DNA of 64,000 bases from Mariannaea sp. PMI_226 (lineage: Eukaryota; Ascomycota; Sordariomycetes; Hypocreales; Nectriaceae), in contig JANFOG010000008.1 of NCBI GenBank assembly GCA_024336345.1, forward strand, positions 248,001 to 312,000, written 5' to 3'. A program made the position numbers and the translations under genes. The notes under the pieces are model-generated. The model saw only the letters and a list, made by a program, of their open reading frames with translations. It was not told the origin of the DNA and searched no databases. Below are positions 11,068 to 23,111 of this stretch, piece by piece; position 1 is the first letter of the stretch, and every line of letters starts with the position of its first letter.

Positions 11068-12286
11068 GGTTCATTCGTGGCGCATCTAGTCCGCACCGTG
11101 TATCGCCCTCTCAAGAAAGTCTTTAATGCTAGTTGATAAATACACCAATCTAAGTGGCAGTTTCCATGCAAAATTCTGGTATCTGTCTTTATATAGTACA
11201 TCCCGTTAATTCGTATAAGTAATCCTAGGATACTTATTTTATTGTTTTTTACGCAGGTCTTGGGGAGGTGTTAGTTTTTGGTCCACTTGTCGCACTTGGC
11301 CAGCCATCCTGTGAGCTGTAAGAAGAAACACAAACTAGCAAGCTGTACACATAAACTAATCGCGGCCAGATTGAGCCACGTCACACAAACACTGGATCCC
11401 GCACCGACGGAACCCGACTTACTTATCCAGGACGAGGGAGATTGAGCTTCCAAGTATCGGAGGAAGCTGCAAAGTAAGGACTAGGGGTTTAAGAGTAGTT
11501 GGAAGTTATTGTTAAACCTGTTTCCTAAGCGCCCTCAATTACTATTACATGCCACGGGTTTACTTGGTGTTGAATGATATAAATCGGCACCGTTGAAATG
11601 TATATTTACCGGACACTAGTGTAACAAAGGTTATCAACAGCTGATTCGAGACACAGTCCGCGACGTGTCTGTCTGTTGTCTCACCACGAACTCATGTCTC
11701 GCAAGAATTGACTGACGCATTATTGCGTCATTTGAAAGCAAGTCCGACCTAGAGCAGGCCTGCGTGCCCCATTCTCCATGACTTTCTGGCTGAGCATAGT
11801 CTTGCAAGGAGATGCTGGAAAGCGGAGTATCAATAGATCACATTCTGAAGATGATTATTGGTCCGATGAGATAAGGTATTTATGCATTGGAATTTTCAAC
11901 TGCAGTAATCACATTGAACGAGTGAGGCTTGGAACTAGTAGACTACGCTCGGGACGGTGTGCTAGTCATCCCGCAGCCCAACTGACTGTCCATATTAGGC
12001 CCTTACGACAATTTTGATGTAGCTGAATCATACCTACGCGTCTCTGTATCATATAACATCATGGATTTTAAGACACGGGTGTCAGAGTAGTGGCAAATGG
12101 TGGATCTATCGCCTATCACTCACAGACAGGAATATCGCCTACGGATTTGCAGAGTTTACGAAGAACCAGAATAGTCACAAACACATACTTTCCTGCATGA
12201 GTAACGTCAAGGTTTATTACGACTGTCTCAAAAAAAAGATGGACTACCACTCTGCATAATAAAACCCTATATAAATGATCGACTAT
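11068..12286. other. Intergenic, with a possible unassigned short frame
   Basis: A 60-codon minus-strand frame at 11271-11453 ends in a hydrophobic segment and could be a last-exon remnant, but I found no upstream exons. Nothing else is supported. Confidence 0.4.
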
Positions 12287-13638
12287 CTAGTCATCGGAAG
12301 GGCGTTCAGCAGAAGGTGAGATGCTATTTATGCACAAGTACATGTCAGTGGAGAATGGACGTTTGGTAACCAGGGGCCTTACCGAGCGAGGTGGCGTCTT
12401 TGACCATCCATCACGTCTGTTAATGCAGAATGACAAGTGTTGCGATTCTACTCCAGCATTAAAATCTTGATCAGTCATCGAGCCAGATGAATAACTTACA
12501 TCAAACACAAGAACTGTTCCATTCTCCCATCTCACCCTGCATTGCATGTCTTGGCCCAGCGTGATATGGTCAGATAGAAACTTCAAAAGAAAATCGCTCT
12601 CTTCTTTTTTGAATCCAACCACTTTCTTTGTGTTCGATGGATTGAAATACAGTGACTTTTTACCAGTTGCTGGATGCGTACGAACAATGGGATGGGCGGT
12701 TTCAATGGGTGCCCGACGAGTATATCCGCCAGTCGCAGCAGCTCTTGCCGCTTGGTCACGACCCGTGTGCACAGCAGACAGTCCTTTGAGCCTCTCTTGG
12801 AACGCGGGACTTAGGCGCTCATACGCCTGTTCCATGTCAACGAAGACGGTATCACCACCGGCTTTGGGAACCTCCAATGCATACAAGAAGGCCATCCCAG
12901 GAGGTTGCACCTCAAACGAGTGATCAGTGTGCCAAGCCAAAGAATTGGTATAGTTTTCAAAGAATTCTCTCGCAACGTTATTGCCTGCACGGCGAAGAAT
13001 GATGTGGACCTCAGGATGGCCCGCGGGAGAACCAGAATGCGGGTGAAGAATTAGTCGGCCGAAGTGGCGACCGAATTCCACTGCTTGTGCGATGGGAATC
13101 GACGCAAAGTCTTGGTCACGGAACACTAGATGTGTGATTTATTAGTCTTCTGATCCAGAAGCCATGTGTTACAACTCTTACCAAGGACCTTTTTCATAGC
13201 TGCAAGAAGAGCTAGCTGATCCTTCCCCTTGTCCGTTAGTTGGCTGAGCTGTACACCAGAAATCTCAGCGCCTATTCCGGGTGTAAGATCTTTGAGTCGA
13301 CTTTCAGGGCCGAGGAGATCTGGGAATGTGGCGTCTGCTCCCTTTCCACGTTCAACGTAATCGAAAGGTTCAAGCGGCGGATATCTAAAGCGTTGCTTTT
13401 AGTTCTCGTCGAGCATTTAGAGTAACTAGAGTACTGTATCACAACATTCTTCCTAGGAGGATTGAGCGTACTTGGCTTGTGGAACTTCCCAAACAGGAAG
13501 ATAATTTGGGAACAAGGCGGGGGCGTGCTCTGCCGTTCCTGTTACTTCTTCTTTGTCGGGCTCATGAGCTAAGTAGCCTCCTATAAGGAGAGTATCTTTA
13601 GCAATGGCACCAGCTGCCACACTTGCTGTCAATGACAT
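12287..13638 (-). CDS. TauD/TfdA-type Fe(II)/2-oxoglutarate dioxygenase (five exons, 365 aa)
   Basis: Exons: 13638-13472, 13384-13182, 13125-12500, 12447-12383, 12323-12287, all GT-AG, phases consistent, 365 residues. The iron-binding facial triad is complete: H189-x-D191 in WHTDHSF and distal H338 in NRNTCHSA, with the 2-oxoglutarate-binding Arg in QRRHLAR (349-354). The third intron must be removed to bring the distal His into frame. The end (RISPSAERP) also fits the family. Relatives oxidise taurine, other sulfonates, alkyl sulfates or phenoxyacetates; closeness to two sulfotransferase genes makes a sulfonate or sulfate ester attractive, but this is inference. No signal peptide, so cytosolic. 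Confidence 0.85.
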
Positions 13639-14152
13639 TGTAAGAATACAACAAAGATTGAGTAGGGGAATTGTATTGTAGGAAATGCGATATTGTAAAA
13701 GTGGGTTGTAATTAGAGAAATTTAACGAAGATGGAAGAGGGAGAAAAGTCGCCTTTTATATTTAGAAAGTGCGAGAAAGTGTGAGACATGCATGCTTAGA
13801 TGTAATCATCTGGCTGGTTTCCGAGGGATAAACCGGGCCATAAGATAATTATATTGTGTCACGACCGGATTTCTTGCAGATGACGTGTTAATTCACCACT
13901 ACGCATTTCCCGTCAATCACAGTTGGATCATAACTTGGACGGATCGTGACGATCTAATGAATCAAGATATCCTATTTTCCAGCGATATGTGTCATACATG
14001 AAGGTCTCCCACAGATAATGATAATAGATTCGAAAACCTCGCTGTTTCAGTCCCTCGAAAGTATTTTGTTGAAGGAGCACAGTCAAGATGGTGAAAGTGC
14101 CACATAACCTACTCGGTTCTTCTGAATAATTTTTTTTTTCTCTGTTTCCTTT
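13639..14152. other. Intergenic, dioxygenase promoter side
   Basis: A T-run lies at 14129-14139. I see no gene. It separates the dioxygenase start from the end of the GH79 relic. Confidence 0.45.
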
Positions 14153-16039
14153 TTAAAGGCTCGAGTCACCTAGGAACCGCCACGTAGCAACAGACTTCTT
14201 CCAAGTCAGCAAAACTGCCTCTGTAGCGTTGATAGACACAGTCAATTTGTTGCCTGCCGTCTTCATCCTTTTCGTATCATTCTTCACTCTTGTTTCTTTG
14301 CCTTTCTTTGCCTTTCTTTGAATACGGCCAGTCCAACCCATCCCATGTCAATCCAGCAGTCGCAGTACCATTGGGCCCCGTCAAGTAATGCATAGCTACC
14401 TCGGTTCCATCCTTGAGCCCTTCCACAAGAATGTCGACTTTTGCCGACGGTCGCTGCTTTGGCATCGTCCCGTTCCAGAGTTCCAAATTGAGCAAGGCAA
14501 TTTTGGCGATTTTACCGTGTTCGTATCCGGCGTACCCAACGAGGTGCTTGTTGCCAGTCTCGGCACTCAAGTCGTCCAATTCTTTGACTTGAAGTTTGTT
14601 TCCAGTGTCGCTCCCGATGAAGTCGGCTACAGCGACATGTCCATACCAACCAGCCTGTAATCTTGTTGGCAGCCATTCAGTGAAGCTCAAATGAACTCCA
14701 TTCTGCATGTTAACACGAGTGATGTTCTGGTTCTCCAGTCAGCTTTCGCAGATCTCAGCATCGATCATTCCTTCGGGCATACCAAACTCATCGCTTATAA
14801 CATACAGTCTACTGTCCAAATAGCAGAGCCGAGCGACCTAGACAAGATAGACTTCTCTGTTTCTGGAGCTTTGACGAGGGCGTTGCCAACCTCGTCAACG
14901 ATGAAGTTCGCCCCGAGTCCATTCTGTTTGTCCTGTACAAGCTTGGTTGCATTTCGAAAGAATTCGGTCGTCCTCCTAACATTGAAATTGTGATTGAGCA
15001 GCGTCCCTGAGATTTATTGTCAGTAGGAACTAAGTGTATGATCTCTTATGGCAGAATCCAACTACCCTGCAGATTCACGCTGTCCTGGGTACAGTAGCTA
15101 CACTTTGTCAACTTGAAAATGTTACAATTGATGAACTAGAGACCAAATCACATACAAGTGCTGTGCAACAGACTTTACGTGTTTGAAATCAATAATCTTT
15201 GGTGCTTTGTGCATAAAATTGGCTCTGAAGTCAAATAACCGTCTGTTGTCAACCTGTTTTTCAATCAATACCCATGGGTTTTGACTTACGTGGACCACCC
15301 TTCCTGAATGAGCCTCGAGCTCTTCTGAAATACTTGGAACTTCCTGCCTTCGTTTAAGCAGCTGATGTTACGCCTCAGCACGTGGATGGAGCCAGCCGAC
15401 TCATGGATATAGTCTTCCAACTCATAGCCTTTGGACCGAACTTCTTGACCGACATATAAATTTGGTTCATTCCCAAGTTCGACCGCTTGGAATCGGGGCG
15501 AATTGCATCCCCCAATCTTGTTCAGTACATTTTGAATGTATCCGACCGCTTCGGTGTAATTTTTGCCATGATCACGGGCGAATCCAAATTGCAAGATGAA
15601 ACTGACGTTGCCCAGGCGGTCAAATGTATCGAACCACTGTTGACCAAGCGTGTTGTTCACCTTGAGTCCATCGTGATGCCCTTGTTGGATTTCTATGGCC
15701 TTCTTTTGATTCAGGTCATATATGGTATGGTCCCTTTTAGGATATAGTGTATCAATAGTAGTCTCTTGCACATAGACTTTTCAACGGAGCTTACATTGAC
15801 GTGCCGCGAATCCGAGTGATGAGATTTGTGCTAGTTCGTCTAGACAGAGCATTATAGAGGTTCGGCGAGAAGGCGTTTGTGTAGTTAGGCTAACTTAGTG
15901 ATTTCATCGCGACTCCAGCGAAGGCATGATCGATAACTTGGCTTGCCCCCTCGGGAGGCTTCGCCGACACTGGAACATCCGCAGCCACGGGTCCGATCCC
16001 CAGGACTAAGTTGAGATAAATAAGTATGAAGCTAATCAT
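14153..16039 (-). pseudogene. GH79-type (beta-glucuronidase/heparanase-like) glycosidase, decayed
   Basis: A secretion-signal-like N-terminus starts at the ATG at 16039 and a family-like FAGVAM segment follows, but the frame meets a TAG at 15890-15892. The homologous frame continues past it (NYTNAFSPNLYNAL). Further frame breaks separate this from 15286-15771, which holds the GH79 acid/base-type segment VELGNEPNLY. The region around 14990-14810 encodes a conserved LLNHNFNV and FIVDEVGNAL type stretch and stops again. The block 14708-14277 encodes the GH79 C-terminal beta-sandwich (GLTWDGLDW), after which a change of frame is needed to reach KLTVSINATEAVLL. At least four lesions mean it cannot make a full enzyme. 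The ancestral role would be removing glucuronic acid from secreted or wall glycans. Confidence 0.7.
14291..14320. repeat. 10-bp tandem repeat, three units
   Basis: Units tgtttctttg, cctttctttg, cctttctttg follow one another. Because 10 is not a multiple of 3, copy-number change shifts frame. The repeat sits where the GH79 relic passes from the GLDWPY frame into the frame of its last conserved residues. Confidence 0.7.
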
Positions 16040-17133
16040 GAGTGCAACTTCAGCTCGTCATATGTTAGTGGTTGTCAATCGCTTGTGGCTGGTTATCACC
16101 CCAGTCGGTCGGTTCTGCTTTAGTGACCGACTGGCATGCATCAATCTCTCAATTTATATGTCCGACGAGGACAGAGATCAACATTCGTCAAGTTACAGTG
16201 CTTGATTTCCACGACGTCACACATGTAAGACAAGTCAGCAGAGCGACTGTCGCTCTGTGAAATGATGGTCAATTGACGATTGAAAAGTACAGGGATTCGT
16301 ACTTAGCTCAGGTAGAAGCCCTATCACTCAGATATTAAAGCTTTAAATCAAAAATAAAAATTAATACAAGCTGATCGAGTTACCAGTTTTAAAAATTTAC
16401 CTCAATTTAGGAGATGATCAACTGACGGCATCGATTAATAATGTGGCGGAATAGGAGTCGGATACGAGCGTGTAGTCTCAGTACCTCTTATCTCATCACA
16501 TATCAGACGTCACGACTTTAGAATTTGTATCCTGGCGGTTTCTGAGGAATTTAGTGGTCTCAAAGATCCGAACATGAGTGTTTCCGTGCGCCTGATGGCC
16601 GGGCACATTAGCGTTTCAGCTCTCCTTGGTTCATTCAGCCAAGAGAATAAGCCGTGGGGAGTTCGTCAGGAAAAATGAAAGGAGGTCATCCAAGTTAATC
16701 ACTGGCAAAATCTGCATAGGCTACTATTCTTGCAAACTTATATGTGCTGGTAGTAGGCTCCGCGACTAAAGAAAATATTTGTAAAGCAATACTTGCTACT
16801 GTTTACTTACCACCTCACACTCGCCCCATACAGCACCTACACTGGGAATACTGCCTAATATCCTCTACGAATGCAATCTATGGCAACCGAGTTTCTTCTT
16901 TGGGAAGTGATTAGATCGTTATAGGCATCTCATAATGACCTGTTTTGACTACCTCTATCTAACCTCCCTTATAAGAATCTTAGAAGCCTTTCAATTTGGA
17001 ATGAGTCTTGCTATTTTCACAGCCCACTATTGCTAATAGCACAGCTTTTCACGTGAAATCATCATGTAAAATGAAATTTCTTTTCGCACCAATATTTCTC
17101 TTCCTTTTATATTAGATTTTCTTTAGGAAAAAG
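16040..17133. other. Intergenic, no gene seen
   Basis: AT-rich around 16330-16400. There are no convincing coding frames. Confidence 0.45.
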
Positions 17134-20100
17134 TTAAGACAAATTTCTAAACCTCCAATATTCTTCAAAAGCAATAGGGTCAATATCTGATCCTGCCAGG
17201 GATATTGATTTTACTCCAAACAGCCTTCTGATAGCCAGTAGGTCACCTCTGTTTATAGCTGCTTGAAGCTCTGCCTGTCCTCCACCAGTAGTGACAGCCG
17301 CATCAATATTAGCACCTACTTTCCACAGCTTCTCAATGACCTCAATATGTTCTCCCTCTGCGGCTGCTTTAAGTGCCACCTGTCCAGCATAATCATTTAT
17401 TTTGGCTCCTGCTACTAGCAGCTTGTCGACAACATCTAGATTGCCTCCTCTAGCTGCTGCTTCGAGTGGCGTCTGCCCCTCATAGAGCCTAGCAGCATCA
17501 TTGACATCGGCTCCTGCTGCCAGCAGCTCCTCGACAACGTTTAGGTTACCTCTGCAAGCAGCTGCTTGAAGGGCTGTCCTTCCTAGGAGATGGGAGGAAA
17601 CAAAATCAATGTTGGCACCTGCTTCCAGTAGCTTCTCGATGATCTCGAGATGCCCCCCCCTAGCGGCAGCTTGGAGTGCCGTCTCTCCTGCCATAAGACG
17701 ATCACTATAGGCATGAACATCAGCTCCTGCAGCCAACAGCTTCTCAACAATCGCTAGATGTCCTCTCCTAGCGGCTGCTTCAAGTGCTGTTTGCGATGCG
17801 GTGAGATGATCGCTCACTGCATTGACATCAGCCCCCGCTTCTAATAATTGTTCCACAAGCTCCAGATAGCCTTGCTCAGCGGCTGCATGGAGTGCCGTCA
17901 GTCCAAAAATTCCATCATTACCGGCATTGACATTGGCTCCTGCTGCTAGAAGCTTGTCGACAATCTCTAGCCTACCTCTCTCAATAGCCACTACCAGTGC
18001 CGTCCGTTTCTCCAACGTGGTAGAAACGGCATCGATGTCGGCTCCCGCCGCTAGCAGCGTCTCAGCCATCTCGAGGTGGCCACTTTCTGCAGCTACATAA
18101 AGTGCCGTCCTTTCACCCCATTCGTTGGTAGAGGCAGTATTAATATCAGCTCCAGCTTCTTGAAGTGTCTTAACCACGGCCACGTGGCCATGCTGAGCTG
18201 CATACCACAACGGCGTTCGGCCATAAGTATCCTCAAGATCAGGACTTTGTTCGAGTCTAAGGAGTTCATCTACGGCTTTGATGACTCCAAAGTATCCTGC
18301 CAGATGTAGTCCCATCATTTTCTTTGGAAAAATTTGGCTATAGTCTGTGAACTTATGATCCTCAGCAACCATGAATGCTTGAGTCGATGCCTCCACCTTG
18401 GTGTGACTCCTGAGAAAGTTAATCACTTGACTCGGTGCCTCGAGTTTGGGAGCATGATGTGCCCAGTTGCATGCAGCGTACTTGTAGAACGGATACAACT
18501 TCAATCGCTCCTCAAATTCGTGATCCGTTTTACAGAATCCACTCTCGAAAACGGTAAATGAGAGGTATGTGATGCAGGTTGTTGTGATTAAAGAGTCTGG
18601 GTTCTGAAACCATCGATTTTGTGTCCACTGGAGATATTCTTGCGTTGTATAGTGAACCAACCGAATGACATCACTTTCTTCGTCGACTGTTACTAGTCCA
18701 GCACATATAGAGACCATATCTCTAGCATGTGGTAAGTCTCCATTGTCAAGTTCATGCCTTTCTGGCTTTACCGCCAGAGCATGTTGAAGTTCCAATATAG
18801 TCAGCTCTCTCCTTGCAAATGTGATCCACAACAGGATCTCCATCGCAAGAGCCTTCCTTTCACACGTCTGTCTGTTAATTCTCTTCATAGCTTGTTCGTA
18901 CGCAAGATTCAAGACTCGGTTCTGTTGATATTCGCCTAGTCCTTGACTTTGTTTTCCGAAACCCTTGATTGCACTTCGGACACCATTTGGTGTTAGCTTA
19001 TCGCGAAGTGAATCAAGATAGAGGTAGGCCAGAAGAAACCTGTGGATAGTTAACAACTACACCATACTTCTTATTACAGCAACTTACATTCCATCGACAG
19101 CTTGTGAGATGCCTGTCAAAATCTCTTCTTTTAGTTTTTGATTTTGCTGAACGAAAAACGGCAACTGCCCGATGTGATCCTGTAGGTATCTTGCCACGTC
19201 ACCGGCGCTTGCACGAATTTCTTTTGACAAGCTTTGTTGGAAGCAATCTGTAATATCTGGAACGAATCTGGACGTTGCAAATATGCTTATTCCATACATT
19301 TCTTGAAGCTTGAAGACCTCCGAGAGGAATCTGGTCCGGCACCCATAATCAGTTTGGCATTCATCAAGCGCGTCAACGATAATAAAAACCCTTGAATATG
19401 TTGATACGACTAACTGCAGGAGTGTCGAGATTTCGTCGAGAGATGGTCGTGTTCGCTTAGTTTTATGCCGGCTATGGAGACCTTTAATACTCTCTGGCAG
19501 GGAAGGCTGGCATTGAGCCAGCTGCTTGAGCAAACTTGCTAGCAAGTCGTGGATCTTTTGTTCATCTTGCCGCCGGAAGTTGCAATAGATATATGCCACG
19601 CCAACTTCCATCTCATTTCCAAACTTTGAACGTAGGAAATCAACTACAATCGACGTTAGGATTGTTTTTCCAGCCCCAGGGATGCCTGGACAGAACAGGG
19701 TCTGCTTGCTCGCTGCTAGCCAACTCTGGAACTCGTCTGACTCAAGGAGCCAATTCCCAGTTGTTGGTTGTCGTATGCTGAGATAGTCGCTTTGCTGCAG
19801 GCCGTAGTCAATCGGCGTAAGCCAATTGAGGATCTCAGTCTCATCCTTTCTTTCCAACTTGGCCAAAGTATTTATAGTATTTCCTCGGATTGTAGACACA
19901 GCATCGCGAACTAGATTTAATATTAGAACATTTATTGCTAGTGCCGGTTCAACATCACACACCTTGGTCAATGATATCTCGCACGGGGCGCTCCCCATCA
20001 ATATCAGCTGGCTGAACATATTGGAGAAGTTCTTTCGCAAATGTCGCAGCCAAAGCTGCAGCATATTCTTGCCAGTCTTTGTTCTTTTGCGAATCAGCGT

Positions 20101-21049
20101 AGTCGCAAATGCCACGAATGACAATACATGGGAAATTGTTCATCAGCCCTGCAGCCTCCATTTCAACGCATAAAACATTCCCACCGTAACGGCGGTTAAG
20201 CTTGTCACGGAACTTGGCCTCCTTTATCACTTGGTTTCCTGAGGCGATTAATCCATAATGCACACGTATATCTCCTTCCTTTCTGTGACCCTCATCACCC
20301 GTTGGGATGCTTCCCACCTGCTCAACCATAGAATCGGCTGCCCAAGGGTCTTTGCGTGAGTCAGACCAAGTGTACTTTGGCACCAGTCTCGGCCATTTCT
20401 GTTTTAGCTCATCTAGATACTCCGGTATCTTGGATCCACTTAACTCATTCTCTGACTTCAGTCTTGTCAATGCTGTGAGAATCGAGGTCGGTGGATTGTT
20501 CAGGCATCCAACCTGCTTGAATTTGTCCCCTTCCTCTGCCTTGCCGAAATCCCATTGAACTACCCCAGGATATTCACCGGCCGGTGTACTTACCACGACA
20601 TCGCCAAGTCGAACCTTCGGCGGGATACCTCCGCCAATACCAACCATCAGGCCAACTTTAATGAGCGGGAAAGTGGAAGTCATCCACGTCGCGACGGTAG
20701 CTGCTGAATTGGAGCCGATCTTCCCTTCAGGCAAGCAAGCTATGACAATGTTATGTGTGCCAACAGACCCCAGAGTATATGTGTTTGGGTCATTTGGCGG
20801 TTTCGGGAGATTGGCATGTCTTTGATCGAGCATGGCGATTGCCGCAGTCTGCTCTTTGGACAGAGCGCAGATCCAGCCCACAGTGTATTCATCATGGGTT
20901 CTGCTTTCGGTAGGGATCTGTGTAGCCATTGCAAAGGAATCTGCTAGCTCATCAGGAGGGCAAGTTTGGATTGAGGAATTGGTCGGCTGTGCTTGGCTCT
21001 GCTTGATGCGGGGTATTTTGCGATAACTTGACAGCTGCCAATTGGACAA
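17134..21049 (-). CDS. NOD-like STAND protein: PNP-like domain, NACHT, ankyrin repeats (1271 aa)
   Basis: Exons 21049-19963, 19910-19088 and 19039-17134 join in frame with GT-AG introns. Residues about 50-345 form a nucleoside-phosphorylase-like (PNP_UDP) domain with [20 protein letters not shown] and ICDYAD signatures. Residues 363-636 contain NACHT: Walker A GIPGAGKT (about 438-445) and Walker [11 protein letters not shown] (about 537-546). A helical winged-type region follows, then about ten ankyrin repeats (880-1245). Family knowledge: such fungal NLR-like proteins act in non-self recognition and regulated cell death, with the repeats as sensor, NACHT as nucleotide switch and the N-terminal domain as effector. 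All key residues look intact. An upstream ATG adds about 38 residues before MATQIPTE, which may be the true start. Confidence 0.9.
17200..18310 (-). repeat. Coding array of about ten ankyrin repeats
   Basis: Units of 33-36 codons with the core T-A-L-x-A-A-x-x-G-H-L-E-I-V-x-K-L-L-x-A-G-A repeat through the C-terminal part of the NACHT protein. Protein similarity between units is high, while many third positions differ, so I do not see signs of very recent unit copying. Confidence 0.8.
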
Positions 21050-23111
21050 GATGTATTAGACACTTCGCATGTCGAGGGGAAAGGTTGTTGGTTCACCTCT
21101 GGAAAGCCAACTGATTAGAAATTCCGGAGAATATTGCCGAGCTGAAATGCAAGGGTGTTGATTGGGGACCAACACAGCTGTAACCCTCACATGTCTTTCA
21201 ACGCTCCACTGCTTCCATACGACTGGGCGTGTGGCACCAACAATGTGTCACGAAAGCAAGTTTCCAACATGCTATCCCAGCGGCCTGTTTATAACTTCGT
21301 ACATTCTCGCTTTCTGATTGGTACCATGAGTAACTACAAGAATTAGAAATCGCCTAGGTACAGAGTGCCCCATGGGCACGCGAGATCTTCGACTCCTCGT
21401 TGAAAACGGTGGTAGCTTCAACTCTGCATAGTGCAAAGCTTTGCAGTCGAGTGTGGCGCAATCCTAGCCAGCCCTAATACATCCTTGGTTCTTATTTGAT
21501 AATTTTCTCGACACAGAGCCAAATAATATAATGGAAGCTATCGCTGCCTCTATTTTGTATCCGCCAATTGCTGCATTGTATTGACGGTAACCAGTAGCCC
21601 ATTCATTCACCACTGGTTACCTTAGGCGTCCTACCTCCGACATGAATTCTCCTATTACTCGCGTTTTTCCGTATCGTAACCGCCAAAAATGAGTACCAGA
21701 GTATTCATTTCGATTTGCATCATATCCAATTCAATTCCGCTTCAAATATTTGCGGGCTCATTTGGTGTTTGAGACCTATGTAACACGGAATGTAGAGCAA
21801 TAACGTAATATCACAGTTGCAAAATCTCATGGCGACTCCTGCGCGCTCGCAGCCTTCGGCCTTGCCAATATGTGCTGAATTCACTTGAATCACTGAGACT
21901 TGTATGCGATGAAATTCACAACAAACAATTAGTACCAATACATGACCAAGTCATACAGCAAGGTAGGCTCATATTTTGGCACATTTGAACAACGGTTGGT
22001 TTGGGCCGTCATTACCAGTTCCATCCTATTCTCAGCCGAGCCCTGCTGCACTTCCCTACCTCTGGCCAACATGGTCTTTCATCGTTCATTAGATCAATAT
22101 ATAAATCCTCCTGCAGTGAACAGGCTTCTCTGGCTCGCAAATTTGCTCATATACGTAATGATAGACGTATGGCGGTCTCTCGGAAAGCCCCAATGCTAAA
22201 ATGCCTTCTTTCCGGGAGACGAAAAGCTGTAGAGGACATTACTGCGAAGGTATCCTCACCGTTCGCGCGCGTAGCTAATTAGCTTCAGGAAGCGCGCTTC
22301 CGATGGAACGGCTCACGTCGAACGGGAGGTCTCTTATGTTGTCTTGCTCCTGAAGCTCTCTCTACATGCAGGTATGTGAATGTACTTAAATCAGTGAAAA
22401 TATCTCACCGGCTCAAAAATTGATTTGGAAATATTTGTCTAGTTGCACGCGTAATCTCTGATGCTGACACGATAGTTAAGATATAAAGATACTGTGACAG
22501 CGAGCGATTGCAATAACCCTGTTCTCACTTCATGTTCACCAGATCGGCAATAGTCTAGGCAGGCGCATCTCTCCATACTATGATCACAGGGTCAAGCAAT
22601 CTTGACTCTCTGGTTTGTTATTCACGGCCTGAGAGACACATTGTTCTAGTTCAGACCTGTCACCAACAAAGAACTTTCGCCAAACTTCATTTGGGACCAT
22701 ATCTTGTCTCGTCGGTGGAATATTGAAAAAGCAAATATGCGAATGAGTCAAGCGAAAATGTTCTAAAAGAAGCTCATCTACGGCGACTGTGTGGAAATAG
22801 AATTTACCGTTTGGCATGTAAAGGTGTGTCCAAAACCCTTGTTGTCATCAGTTATTTACCCCAGTCGTTCGAGACTCCATCAATCACCCACATTTAGGAC
22901 AGGTATCGAGAAGATTTATTCAGTGAACGCCTATTTATCAGAAATAATACAACTATTACAGCTCATGCAGCCGCTAGAGCCTTCCACTCGCATTGAATAG
23001 GACCTAATTTGGGCTCCCATTAAACCAGAAAGGCTAGAAGAGAAAGAAGTTAGGAAATGTCTTCTCACTCCGAAGCTTGACTGATGTTTCTCATCAGACT
23101 CTTGCCAGATT
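21050..23111. other. 2-kb intergenic stretch, no gene supported
   Basis: It holds scattered short frames (for example a 77-codon minus frame at 22584-22817) without domain signatures. The part above 21049 should carry the promoter of the NACHT gene. Confidence 0.4.

Noticed and set aside
11271..11453. 60-codon minus frame with hydrophobic end, possibly a third sulfotransferase tail
   Set aside because: No PAPS motif or other family segment could be found upstream, and the likeness is only hydrophobicity.
17200..18310. Ankyrin array as a product of very recent unit duplication
   Set aside because: Units differ at many third codon positions, so identical DNA copies are not seen.
22584..22817. 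77-codon minus frame in the gap right of the NACHT gene
   Set aside because: No domain, no splice partners and no start support.
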